Source of the DNA: Fulvivirga sediminis
GTDB taxonomy: Bacteria > Bacteroidota > Bacteroidia > Cytophagales > Cyclobacteriaceae
Assembly: GCF_016757215.1 (NCBI RefSeq)
Contig: NZ_JAESIY010000008.1
Coordinates: 248,001 to 312,000, forward strand
DNA: 64,000 bases
Direction: 5' to 3'
Part shown: positions 46,745 to 55,823 of the stretch, one piece after another
Position numbering within the stretch: position 1 is the first letter of the stretch
Layout: every line of letters begins with the position of its first letter
Notes under the pieces: model-generated
Databases searched by the model: none
The model's input: only the letters and a program-made list of their open reading frames with translations
Told to the model about the DNA's origin: nothing
Translations under genes and position numbers: made by a program

Positions 46745-46788
46745 GATCAAGAAAAGGGTACGCTGTTTTCTCCTCAGCGCCCTTTTTT
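46745..46788 (+). ncRNA. sRNA-like unit of a third type
   Basis: TTG at 46712-46714 and TACATTCTG at 46735-46743, 20 bases apart, look like a Bacteroidota promoter. A very short transcript would end in the hairpin AAGGG-TA-CGCTG / CAGCG-CCCTT followed by seven T (46754-46788). No ORF is present. It could also be only a terminator for the unit upstream. Confidence 0.35.
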
Positions 46789-46789
46789 T

Positions 46790-47576
46790 ATTTATTAAAG
46801 GCTAGTTCCATTCAAACCCAACTTTTAATTATTATTAATATAAGCACCGGTTGTATACTACAGTGTTATATATAATTGGCCTATTTCAAATTTGTCTTTA
46901 GTAGTACCACTTATATATACATTTTCCATTTACAAGATCGTCTAACTACTTTTTTAGCATCTACTCTTTATTTGTGGCTTGATGTAAATACAAGTATAAT
47001 GTAAGAAATTTCACTTCTTGTATCAGGTGAAGTGAGTCTATGTGATTTAAACTCTTTTCTTTTAGCGTATATATTTTCATAAGAGAACGCGTATCAATAA
47101 AGATTAGTGAGGGTAGTGCAGGCCCCTTGTTTATTCTAAATCCATTCGATAAATGAAGTAAAGTTGATAAGTATGTCCAAGTAGATTATTAGATCTAACC
47201 TACCTGATATTGAGGTCTGATGAACTTGAAGAATAAAGATGTATGAATGGTACTTTTCTGCTTAGTAGCGTGTAAAACAGTTATTAATAATACATGGTGA
47301 ATACTATAAGATTGGAGCAAAGGGCTTATGTCTAATGAAAGAAGTTTATACGGGAAACCGTTTTCCCTTCTAAGAAGGGCTATTTTATTCATAGATTTTA
47401 AAATGTGAAAATGTCACATTGTAGAATATTAATTATTCCGAAAAAGTTATAATAAAATGGTTTATTGGTGAGTTTGTATGCCTGTTTTATTCTTTATGAG
47501 CATAAATAAATGCTGTAATTATTACGAGGGTGATGAGGTTTAAAATTCTGATTTAATCGAAGAGAATAATAAACCA
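46790..47576. other. Long AT-rich gap
   Basis: About 790 bases between the sRNA-like units and the M57-like protease promoter. Only a 65-codon minus-strand frame (47195-47392) is present, and its composition is not protein-like. No repeat unit, hairpin terminator or promoter was recognised. Confidence 0.4.
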
Positions 47577-47584
47577 TACTTTCG
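47577..47584 (+). promoter_or_regulatory. -7 promoter element of the M57-like protease gene
   Basis: TACTTTCG, a TAnnTTCG-type element, 37 bases upstream of the start codon. It matches the TACCTTCG form in array copies 4, 5 and 9. Confidence 0.45.
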
Positions 47585-47621
47585 CAGCCTATTTAATTTT
47601 TTAAACCTAAATCAATTAAAG

Positions 47622-48401
47622 ATGCAAAATCGTAAAGGATTACAGTCACTAGCGGCTGTGATGTCTGTTTTTATGGTGGTTTTATTTAGCTTTTCATCGT
47701 GCCAAGACGAGTCAGAAAAGGTGTCTCCAAAAGCTGTGGAATCAACAGATGAGCTAGTTAGTTTTCTAGTTAAATCAGGTTTTAATAAAGAGGATATTGA
47801 GCTGAAGGATGAGACCTACATCATAGGTGGTGATATCTTGATAGATAAGTCAGAGGTAGAGAAGCATGTGGATAACGGTACATCATTAGAACACTTACCT
47901 ACTACAGAACATTATCGTGGGTCATATCTCGTAAAAAGTCGTTATGTTTCAAACATAAGCTTTTACATTGATTCTTCTGTGCCTTCCTCTTGGGTTACTG
48001 CTATTCAGGGAGCCGTGAATCAGTGGAATTCTGTTAACGGTACTTCGTTGTATCTGTCTATTGCATCTAATAAAAGTAATGCTACTACCACTATTACTAC
48101 TGGTTTTTCTAAAGAAAACTGGGTGGCGAGAGCATATTTGCCTAGTTATAATGGTCGTCCTGGTTATAATATGGAAATAAACACTAATTATAACTCTTTA
48201 AATGACGATTATAAATTGTTTACTATTGTTCACGAAATGGGCCATATTTTTGGACTTTATCATACAGATCAAACTCAGGGATCTTTCATTGAAGGAACAC
48301 CTTCTAATGACCCTAACTCAGTAATGAACTCTTACATATTGCCATGGAATGGCTTTACTAAGGGAGATATTACTGCTGTTCAAATTATTTATCCAGACTA
48401 A
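47622..48401 (+). CDS. M57-like zinc metalloprotease lipoprotein
   Basis: 259-residue predicted lipoprotein (signal ending LFSFSSC, Cys near residue 27). A propeptide-like region (~35-105) precedes a small zinc protease domain. The motif HEMGHIFGLYH at His204-His214 gives the three zinc ligands His204, His208 and His214 and catalytic Glu205. The Met-turn candidate is NSVMNSYILPW near residue 228. The dimensions and the HEMGH motif fit the M57 (dual-action HEIGH) group of secreted bacterial proteases. It has its own promoter and ends at a bidirectional terminator. It probably degrades proteins outside or at the surface of the cell. Confidence 0.85.
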   Translation: MQNRKGLQSLAAVMSVFMVVLFSFSSCQDESEKVSPKAVESTDELVSFLVKSGFNKEDIELKDETYIIGGDILIDKSEVEKHVDNGTSLEHLPTTEHYRGSYLVKSRYVSNISFYIDSSVPSSWVTAIQGAVNQWNSVNGTSLYLSIASNKSNATTTITTGFSKENWVARAYLPSYNGRPGYNMEINTNYNSLNDDYKLFTIVHEMGHIFGLYHTDQTQGSFIEGTPSNDPNSVMNSYILPWNGFTKGDITAVQIIYPD

Positions 48402-48431
48402 AAAGTAGGTTATTTATTTATAGTGTAAAGT

Positions 48432-48466
48432 AAAAGGCCGTCTCAGTTACTGAGCGGCCTTTTGTG
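48432..48466. terminator. Bidirectional terminator
   Basis: AAAAGGCCG and CTCAG pair with CTGAG and CGGCCTTTT around a TTA loop, with one bulged T. It lies between the convergent M57-like and HExxH protease genes, and T-rich sequence follows on both strands. Confidence 0.85.
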
Positions 48467-48469
48467 TTG

Positions 48470-50854
48470 TTATTGTTTTATGAATTTTTGAATCGTTTGA
48501 TTTTTGTCGTTCTCTAATTTAATGAAATAGAGATCTGCCGGAAGGTTTGAAACATCTATGTCGCCTCCAGAGTAGTGTTTAGATAACACCTCTTTTCCTG
48601 TTTTATCCATTACAGTATAGGTTCCCCCTCTGTATTGCTCTACATTATTAATATTGATGAAATGCTTAGTAGGATTAGGGAAAAGTACTACTTGCTGCGT
48701 CGATAGCTTTTCTTGAGTATCTCTTCTAGCGCTTATATCAGATCTCGCAGAGGCAGAGGATTGTGGCGTAATTTTTATCCAATTAATATTCCAGCCCCCG
48801 CTTTGAGCATAAATACCAAAATTGTAGGTACCAGCATTTACAGAGACAGAATGAGAAACGGTCTGCCATTTTTGCCACCCGCCTGTAGAGGGCACATCAA
48901 TAGTTCCTAAGACATTAGAGCCTGCATCTAGATCTGCAGAAATAACACCTCCGCCATTTTTGCTAGCTACTCTATATTCTATTAGGTAGTTTCCTGTACT
49001 AGGGAAGGGGATAGAGAAGTACGCCATCCAGTCTCCAGTTTCTATGTAACCTACATTTTGGCCACCCTCAGAGCATGATTCTATCTTTACACCGCTCATA
49101 TCGTTAAATTTTTCTGCTTCCAGAAAATTATTGGTGCTGATAGTGCTAATTACCAATGATGATATCTTGTCATTCCACTCGTCATCTCTAAGGCAATTAT
49201 CGTCTCCGGTTTTCAATAAAGCTTTTCCTCTAAAGTTATTATCCCAATACAAAATTGCTTGATATCCGTTTTGTACTCTAATGGATGAAATATCATCGTT
49301 ACTGATGCCCAGACTTTGGAGAGCACTTAGGTTATACCTACCTGCTGGCAGAGGTATGGCGTATCCGTTATAATTACAATCTTCATATACTGTAACTACT
49401 CCAGCAGCGGGGCTTACATTGCCAGTAATGGTAAAACTACCTAAAGACCCGTAGCCGGAATAGCCATTAGTAGCTGGATTTCCAGACCCCGTACCTTCTA
49501 CTCCTAAGTAATAAGTGCCGGCAGCGAGAGAAGTGTTGATGCTCGTATTAAGTCCGCTGTTATTATAAGTGCCAATGAGATTGCCACTGGAAGCCTCGTA
49601 TAGTTTTGCTAGTATATTTAAATTTCCATACCTGCTTACAGTATTAATATCCAGAGAAATATTACCAGAACCACAGGTAAAGGCGAACATATCTACATCA
49701 CTATCTTTTTCAATAACTCCGGGTTGATTTATATTATCATTGGTGTTTATGCTTGTAGCAGATGAAAAATTATTGCCATGGTCATCATTGCGGTAGTTAA
49801 TATATCTTGTCATAATGGCAAGATCATTTTCGGTGTTGTTGGCATAGTTGTACTCACCTTTACTCCATTGTGTGATATCTTTATAGTATCCTACACCCAT
49901 GATAGGAGCCCAATCTCCATGTCCTCTAAAATAACCTTCTTTAGGGTTGGTGCGGCCATCGTGGCTTAGACCTAAGGTATGACCAACTTCGTGAGATGCG
50001 GCTTCTCCGGCAGTTTCTCCAGTAGTGTTAAAAACCCAACAGGGCCATTCACGGTATCCGAATCTATCTACAAAGGCTACGCCGCCACTGTTAGGATAGG
50101 GCGTATCATCTGGAGTGAATACGCATCTTTGTCTTTTTCTTTGCGCGTATGTATTGTATACTGCCTCACTGGTAGTGATATTGACATTAAACGGACGAAA
50201 ATCTTCACTTACTATTTCCCATGCCTTTTGTATCTCACTGCTGTTGAGGTTCGAGGCAGGGGCTGTCCAGCTTTCACCTTTTAGCCAGCCTGTACCAGGA
50301 GGGAGGTAGTACCCATCAAAATCAAGTAATACGCAGGTGGGCGCACCTGGGAGGCTTTGTAGATCATTAACGGCGGCTATTTGCCCCTTTGCTTTTGAAG
50401 ATAGTGGGGCTTTTGTCTGATATTCACCCTGTTTATATCCTACACATATCACGTTATTGATATCTTTTGTTTCAATAAAAGTCTCTCTAGCTTCATTAGA
50501 AAAATACACATAGGCCATTGACTGATCTTTTAATACAATATTGCCTTTAAGTTCATTGTTATGGATCTCAATAATGAAACTGCTGTTTTTGTGGTTTTTT
50601 ACTTTTCCAACTATAGTTAAATCACCATTAGTGGCATGCTTGTAGTTTACTTCTAATGCAAGTGATGAACGGTCAGGCAGAGCTACTTCCAGGTTAGAAC
50701 TAGCCAATCTCGTACTGGTAGAATTTTTGTCAATTTTAGTCTCTAATTGACTTTGGAAGCTGGAAAGACTACCTAGAGGTAGTCTTTCCTGTCCTTTACA
50801 AATGGATATAACTCCACTCATAATTACCAGAATAATGGTTTTTAGATGTTTCAT
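48470..50854 (-). CDS. Secreted HExxH metalloprotease with PPC, crystallin and CBM6 modules
   Basis: 794-residue modular enzyme. After the signal peptide and a propeptide (~20-165), the zinc protease domain holds HEVGHTLGLSH with ligands His288, His292 and His298 and catalytic Glu289, and WAPIMGVGYY as Met-turn. A pre-peptidase C-terminal domain (~380-460), a beta/gamma-crystallin-like domain (YEDCNYNGYAIPLPAG, ~480-570), a CBM6 (~575-700) and a T9SS type A sorting domain (FPNPTKHFIN ... KFIKQ, ~720-794) follow. A CBM6 on a protease suggests targeting to polysaccharide-linked protein such as cell-wall mannoprotein. Transcribed with, or parallel to, the GH16 and GH64 genes, which share its CBM6 and tail. 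Confidence 0.88.
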   Translation of the reverse strand: MKHLKTIILVIMSGVISICKGQERLPLGSLSSFQSQLETKIDKNSTSTRLASSNLEVALPDRSSLALEVNYKHATNGDLTIVGKVKNHKNSSFIIEIHNNELKGNIVLKDQSMAYVYFSNEARETFIETKDINNVICVGYKQGEYQTKAPLSSKAKGQIAAVNDLQSLPGAPTCVLLDFDGYYLPPGTGWLKGESWTAPASNLNSSEIQKAWEIVSEDFRPFNVNITTSEAVYNTYAQRKRQRCVFTPDDTPYPNSGGVAFVDRFGYREWPCWVFNTTGETAGEAASHEVGHTLGLSHDGRTNPKEGYFRGHGDWAPIMGVGYYKDITQWSKGEYNYANNTENDLAIMTRYINYRNDDHGNNFSSATSINTNDNINQPGVIEKDSDVDMFAFTCGSGNISLDINTVSRYGNLNILAKLYEASSGNLIGTYNNSGLNTSINTSLAAGTYYLGVEGTGSGNPATNGYSGYGSLGSFTITGNVSPAAGVVTVYEDCNYNGYAIPLPAGRYNLSALQSLGISNDDISSIRVQNGYQAILYWDNNFRGKALLKTGDDNCLRDDEWNDKISSLVISTISTNNFLEAEKFNDMSGVKIESCSEGGQNVGYIETGDWMAYFSIPFPSTGNYLIEYRVASKNGGGVISADLDAGSNVLGTIDVPSTGGWQKWQTVSHSVSVNAGTYNFGIYAQSGGWNINWIKITPQSSASARSDISARRDTQEKLSTQQVVLFPNPTKHFININNVEQYRGGTYTVMDKTGKEVLSKHYSGGDIDVSNLPADLYFIKLENDKNQTIQKFIKQ

Positions 50855-50879
50855 ATCAAATCTAATTTTAGGTTGTAAA

Positions 50880-52310
50880 TTATTTTTTGATAAACTTTTT
50901 AGTAATTAACTGATCTGTATCATTCACTTGAATAGTGTACAAGCCTGGTTTTAAGCCTGAAATGTCTAGTTCTTCGCTAGGATTTTGTTTTTGCAGGATA
51001 ATTTTCCCCTGACTGTTGTAAATTTTGAGATTAGTCAATACACCTGCATTTTTGAGATATAGCTTGTTTTGTGCAGGGTTAGGGTAAGGTTGGAAGGAGT
51101 GTCTTTCTAGTGCTTCATTGACTTGGTTTTCATTCATTCTGGCAGCGGCATTGCTTGATTTAGTGATTCTAAACCAGTTGATATTCCAGCCGCCGCTTTG
51201 CGCGTAAATACCAAAATCATAGGTGCCAGCATTTATATATACTGTATGGTAAACGCTGCTCCAGTTTTGCCATCCGCCAGTGGCAGGAATACTCACATTT
51301 CCTAATACGGTAGATCCGGCATTCAGATCTGCAGATAAAGTCCCTCCATTTTCACTGGCTATTCGGTACTCTATTTGATAATAACCTGAAGAAGGAATAT
51401 TAATGCTACTATAGGCCATCCAGTCACCTGTATCTATGTAGCCCACATTGAGTCCGCCGCCAGCATCAGTAGTGCTTTCTTTTTGTACCCCACTCATAGA
51501 AGAGTAATTTTCGGCCTCTGTAAATAGTGAGAAGTTGTTACCATTAGATTTTTGATAAACTCTTACATAATCTACGTACATATTGGCGGGAAGGGCTCCG
51601 TTGTCTATTTCCCATTTTGGCCAATTGCCGCCAACAGCCATGTTTAATAAAATGAAAAATTCATTATGAAATTCATGAGTGCCATTTATACCATTAGCAA
51701 TGTTGGCTTCATGGTACTGGTTTCCATCTAAAAACCATTTGATTGAATTTGAATCCCATTCAATTGCGTAAACATGGTAATCAGTTACATTGGTATTGGT
51801 ATGTCCACCATAAGAAACCTTATTGTTGTTATTATCAGACCAGTGGATAGTGCCATGTACACTAGAGCCAGTGTTTACATGCTCCATAATATCAATTTCA
51901 CCACAGTAAGGCCACCGTACCTGATCAATGTTGCTACCGAGCATCCAAAAGGCAGGCCAAAGCCCCTGAACGGAAGGTAAAGCTATTCGGGCTTCTATTT
52001 TACCATACTTGAAACTCTTTCGGCCCTTTGTTATCATTCTGGCGGAAGTGTAGGGGTCACCTCCAAAGTTTTCCTGGCGGGCGGTGATTACAAGTTTGCC
52101 ATTTTGTACTGATGCATTTTGAGATCGATAATGTTGCAATTCTTCATTGCCCCAGCCACCACTGCCAGTTTCAAAAACCCAATCATTGCTTATGCCATTA
52201 GTAAACTCATCTTGCCATACAAGCTGCCAGCCCTGAGATCGCGAATGCGTGCTTAGGCCGAGACACAGAAAGCCTGACAATAATAAACTTAGTATTGGTA
52301 TACTTTTCAT
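50880..52310 (-). CDS. Secreted GH16 beta-glucanase with CBM6
   Basis: 476-residue GH16 enzyme of the laminarinase type (endo-beta-1,3-glucanase likely). The signal peptide is followed by the jelly-roll domain (~28-260) with WQLVWQDEF at the start. The catalytic motif GEIDIMEHV contains nucleophile Glu138, Asp140 and acid/base Glu143, and PAFWMLGSN lies just before it. A CBM6 (~265-395) and a type A T9SS sorting domain (~405-476, PYPNPAQNKLYL ... ITKKFIKK) complete it. It lies 25 bases upstream of the protease gene and 85 bases downstream of GH64, so the three may share a transcript. A perfect palindrome TAAATCGATTTA sits 21 bases before the start codon. Confidence 0.92.
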   Translation of the reverse strand: MKSIPILSLLLSGFLCLGLSTHSRSQGWQLVWQDEFTNGISNDWVFETGSGGWGNEELQHYRSQNASVQNGKLVITARQENFGGDPYTSARMITKGRKSFKYGKIEARIALPSVQGLWPAFWMLGSNIDQVRWPYCGEIDIMEHVNTGSSVHGTIHWSDNNNNKVSYGGHTNTNVTDYHVYAIEWDSNSIKWFLDGNQYHEANIANGINGTHEFHNEFFILLNMAVGGNWPKWEIDNGALPANMYVDYVRVYQKSNGNNFSLFTEAENYSSMSGVQKESTTDAGGGLNVGYIDTGDWMAYSSINIPSSGYYQIEYRIASENGGTLSADLNAGSTVLGNVSIPATGGWQNWSSVYHTVYINAGTYDFGIYAQSGGWNINWFRITKSSNAAARMNENQVNEALERHSFQPYPNPAQNKLYLKNAGVLTNLKIYNSQGKIILQKQNPSEELDISGLKPGLYTIQVNDTDQLITKKFIKK

Positions 52311-52331
52311 AAAATAGTTATTTAAAGTTAT

Positions 52332-52343
52332 TAAATCGATTTA
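52332..52343. promoter_or_regulatory. Operator-like perfect palindrome upstream of GH16
   Basis: TAAATCGATTTA is a perfect 12-base palindrome 21 bases before the GH16 start codon, in the gap to the upstream GH64 gene. It matches the sites at 34136 and 37899 apart from one central base. Confidence 0.5.
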
Positions 52344-52395
52344 GCCAACTTTAAACAAGATATGAAGGCTGCATGCAAGCAGCCTTCATAAATAT

Positions 52396-54303
52396 TTACT
52401 TTTTAATGAATTTTTTGATGATTTGTCTTTCTCCCTGTTGCACCTTTATCAGATAAAGGTCTGAGGGTAGGTCAGAGATGTTGATCTCTTCGCCCAGGTA
52501 AGGTCTGTTATTTACGATTATTTTACCTGTTTTATCTATGATACTGTAAGTAGCATCTTGATAATCTTGATTAAGTCTTAGCTCGATCTTACTTTCTGCT
52601 GGGTTTGGATATAGTACAGTTTCTTCAAGGGCCATTTTGTTTTCAATGGCTTTATCTGATGAATTGCGTGCTGCTGAGGCAGATGACTGTTTAGTGATTT
52701 GCCACCAGTTGATATTCCAACCTCCGGACTGAGCATAAATGCCGAAGTTATAAGTACCAGCCTCTATATATACTGTATGAGATACTGTAGTCCAGTTTTG
52801 CCATCCTCCGGTAGAAGGTAAAGAAAGCATACCTAGTACAGTGGTGCCTGAGTTTACATCCAGTGAAAGTTTACCTCCACCACTTTCGCTAGCCACGCGG
52901 TATTCTATAAGATAAGTGCCAGATTCAGGAATATTTATACCATTATAGGCCATCCAGTCGGTAGCTTCTATATAACCTACATTTTGACCTCCTTCAGAGC
53001 AATTTTCTAGCTCAACACCTTGCATTGAACCATAATTTTCTGCTTCTATAAACTTAGAAAAACCAGGGTTACCTCCGCCGTCATTTCCATCAAAACCACC
53101 AAGGGTTATTTTTATGCTGGAAGGGCTGGGGGTATGTACGGTAGCTGATTGATCAAAAACATCGTCGTAGGCAAAAGCATACGTCTGACCTTCGAAACTG
53201 ATATCTTCTCTGTGGAAGAACTTCGCGTACCAGTTGTAAGGCCATGTTTGGTAATACTTAGAAGCGTTGCCGAAATCTTGAAGCACCCCAGATGGCACGT
53301 TTAGATCAATAGCATGACGAGTGATTGCAGCTACAAACTGAGCTTGCACTACTAAATCCCATTGTCCGCCAGAAGCCATTACACCACTGCCTTCCATGGC
53401 CTCTTCTGTAGTTGGTTTACCAGGAATGGTAGCTACTTGCCCGTCACTGTCTCTGGTAAACACAAACTGATTTCCTCCTTGTACACTCCCTCTCCATACA
53501 CCGGCTTGTCCTGAGTTGAAGACTAATTGCTGACTTGAATATTTGCTCCAGATAGCATCTATATACCCCTGAAAGAAATTATTTGGAAAGGAACTGTTTT
53601 TAGTAGGAAACTGAATGATACCTTCTGAGTTATCCAGTAGCCCTTGAAATTCTGTAGGTGCATTGTTTTGCCATTCAGATAGGATTTCGGCATGAGCTTT
53701 TTGTTCTCCAACTTTTTTATAAAAGTTGTTTCCCCACACTTCTAAGCCCATAGGAAACTGATAACTGTCTACCCTGGTAGTATTACACCATAGTCCATTA
53801 TTATTATATGTGAGCTCAATTAGCTCATACTTTATACCCTGATTAGGATCTGTTGGGTTTTCCAGGTTTGGGGCTGCATACCCGCTAGTAGCGCCCGAAT
53901 GCCCGAAAAAGTATAGGTATAATTGGCTTTCGAAGGCAATCATAATCCTACATCCCGCTATTTTAGGGATGTTAATGGTGTTGTTGCTAATATCACTAAG
54001 CTTTCTGAAACAGTTGGCATAGAGACCATTATTACCAGGACCTTTATTGCCTCCGTAAACAGGACCCTGTACGGTATTGTACGAAGAATTCATGGGATTT
54101 ACCTGTCCTGTCACTGGGTCTACCCATACGTGGCCGTCAGTAATCCCTACTATCCCAACGTATACTTCGCTATCAGGATAAGGTGAGTTGTTGACGACTT
54201 GATAGGGTAGTGTTTGTGCCCAAGCTTGGGCTGAACATAAAAGAAATAAAATAACCGCCAATATTTTATGGCAGTTCGCTAATCGGTAATGCTTTACTTG
54301 CAT
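52396..54303 (-). CDS. Secreted GH64 beta-1,3-glucanase with CBM6
   Basis: 635-residue protein. After the signal peptide (cleavage near AWAQ), residues ~30-405 resemble GH64 beta-1,3-glucanases, with NSPYPDSEVYVGIVG, CRIMIAFESQLYLYF, RHAIDLNVPSG and the late segment YAFAYDDVFDQSATVHTP. GH64 enzymes release laminaripentaose-type oligomers from beta-1,3-glucan. A CBM6 (~411-545) and a T9SS type A sorting domain (YPNPAESKIELRL ... KKFIKK, ~560-635) follow. It is the first gene of the minus-strand set GH64-GH16-protease. The GH64 call is from motif memory; the CBM6 and sorting domain are clear. Confidence 0.82.
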   Translation of the reverse strand: MQVKHYRLANCHKILAVILFLLCSAQAWAQTLPYQVVNNSPYPDSEVYVGIVGITDGHVWVDPVTGQVNPMNSSYNTVQGPVYGGNKGPGNNGLYANCFRKLSDISNNTINIPKIAGCRIMIAFESQLYLYFFGHSGATSGYAAPNLENPTDPNQGIKYELIELTYNNNGLWCNTTRVDSYQFPMGLEVWGNNFYKKVGEQKAHAEILSEWQNNAPTEFQGLLDNSEGIIQFPTKNSSFPNNFFQGYIDAIWSKYSSQQLVFNSGQAGVWRGSVQGGNQFVFTRDSDGQVATIPGKPTTEEAMEGSGVMASGGQWDLVVQAQFVAAITRHAIDLNVPSGVLQDFGNASKYYQTWPYNWYAKFFHREDISFEGQTYAFAYDDVFDQSATVHTPSPSSIKITLGGFDGNDGGGNPGFSKFIEAENYGSMQGVELENCSEGGQNVGYIEATDWMAYNGINIPESGTYLIEYRVASESGGGKLSLDVNSGTTVLGMLSLPSTGGWQNWTTVSHTVYIEAGTYNFGIYAQSGGWNINWWQITKQSSASAARNSSDKAIENKMALEETVLYPNPAESKIELRLNQDYQDATYSIIDKTGKIIVNNRPYLGEEINISDLPSDLYLIKVQQGERQIIKKFIKK

Positions 54304-55025
54304 GATTTAATTAGGTTTAAATGAAAAAATGGAACAAGCGTTACTTTCCCCAATATAAGATTGGGTAGCAACTAGGTTAATAGCGTGAGAGTACTATGTA
54401 TTATCTTGGGTAAGCTGGTACTTAGGGTTGCAGGTGATGTACTAAGATTGGTGTACCAGATTGTTGAATTGATAGATAGTAATATTGTGACATATAAATA
54501 AAGGTTTTGGTTGAACGCTTTAAAGATGTCATAAAAATACTTAGGAGGGGCATAATGTGTTACTACAAAAACACATCTAAGGCTAAAAGCTAACCTTACA
54601 AAAATACATCAGCTATGCGTAACGGAAATGTATTCAGTGAGTTATGGCAGTTTTTTTAATACAGTATAATATCGAAATATTTAAAGTATTTACGGTTGTT
54701 GATAACCGTATTTAATACTATTCCTTGGTTTAGGATAACGCTTTATAAAATATATCTTAAGTTAATGAATCTTGATTAAAACATAAATTATTTTATAAAA
54801 ATAATTTATTTAAGAAGTTTACTCTATTTAAAATAGATTTATAAAAGTGATTTTATATTTTGAGAGAGGTGTTGAGAAGTAGAGTGAAGGTTTATAAATA
54901 AGGAGGAGCTTTTGAGGTACTTATGACTATGAAGCATTAAGTAGAAAGGAATTTAAATTCAATAAAACCTGAAAGCTTCAGGTGCGTTATAAGGGTGCAA
55001 GTTTAAACTTTAATTAAATTTTCAA
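54304..55025. other. Divergent intergenic region with a long inverted repeat
   Basis: About 720 AT-rich bases between GH64 and the SDR gene. The only clear structure is the dyad at 54685-54719 (AGTATTTACGGTT / AACCGTA-TTT-AATACT) around GTTGAT. It has no T run, so it is more likely a regulator site than a terminator. A short palindrome CCTGAA / TTCAGG lies at about 54969. No ORF is supported. Confidence 0.4.
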
Positions 55026-55739
55026 ATGAGCGATTTAAAAGGAAAAGTAGCATTTATAACAGGTGGAAGTAAAGGAATAGGGTATGGGGTAGCGGCCTCG
55101 CTTTTAAAAGAAGGCGTGAAGGTAGCTATAACCAGCCGTTCTCAGAAGGCAGCAGATGATGCAGCTGCTAATCTTGGATCTGATGACGTACTGGCACTTG
55201 AGGCAGATGTACGTAGTTTTGATTCTCAAAAGCAAGCGATTCAAAAGACAGTTGATAAGTGGGGTAAGATAGATGTGCTGGTGGCTAATGCAGGTTTAGG
55301 TCATTTTGCATCCATAGAGGAGCTTACCGCTGATCAGTGGCAAGACACAATTGATACTAACTTAACCGGGGTTTTTTATAGCGTAAAAGCTTCATTAGAA
55401 GCCTTGAAAGAAAGCAATGGTTATATTATTACCATTTCCAGCTTAGCAGGAACTAATTTCTTTGCCGGAGGCTCGGCTTATAATGCTAGTAAGTTTGGTC
55501 TTACTGGTTTTAGCCAGGCTATTATGTTAGATTTAAGGAAATATGGCATTAAGGTATCTACTATTATGCCGGGGTCCGTGGCTACTCACTTTAATGATCA
55601 TACGCCTAGCGAAGAAGATAGCTGGAAGATTCAAATAGAAGATATTGGAGAAATAGTAACTGATTTGGTGAAAATGAATCCAAGGACACTTCCAAGTAAA
55701 ATTGAAGTAAGGCCTACAACACCTCCTTCAGCTAAATAA
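55026..55739 (+). CDS. SDR family oxidoreductase
   Basis: 237-residue short-chain dehydrogenase/reductase. The Rossmann cofactor motif GGSKGIG is at residues ~14-20, NAG at ~89-91, and the catalytic Tyr152 and Lys156 in YNASKFG, with Ser near 139 in ITISSLAG. TSRSQ after the second strand suggests NADP(H) preference, which is inference. The substrate cannot be predicted. It is monocistronic, with a terminator hairpin directly downstream. Confidence 0.9.
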   Translation: MSDLKGKVAFITGGSKGIGYGVAASLLKEGVKVAITSRSQKAADDAAANLGSDDVLALEADVRSFDSQKQAIQKTVDKWGKIDVLVANAGLGHFASIEELTADQWQDTIDTNLTGVFYSVKASLEALKESNGYIITISSLAGTNFFAGGSAYNASKFGLTGFSQAIMLDLRKYGIKVSTIMPGSVATHFNDHTPSEEDSWKIQIEDIGEIVTDLVKMNPRTLPSKIEVRPTTPPSAK

Positions 55740-55749
55740 CAATAGATTA

Positions 55750-55774
55750 AAAAGGGCTAGATAAAGGCCCTTTT
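55750..55774 (+). terminator. Terminator of the SDR gene
   Basis: Perfect eight-base stem AAAAGGGC / GCCCTTTT with a nine-base loop, starting ten bases after the stop codon. The T tract is short. Confidence 0.75.
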
Positions 55775-55823
55775 AATATCTGCTCCTCTCATTATTTATT
55801 TAGAAATAGTATCTTCATGCTTT

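Noticed and set aside
47195-47392. 65-codon minus-strand ORF
   Set aside because: Composition is not protein-like, and no neighbour or promoter supports it.
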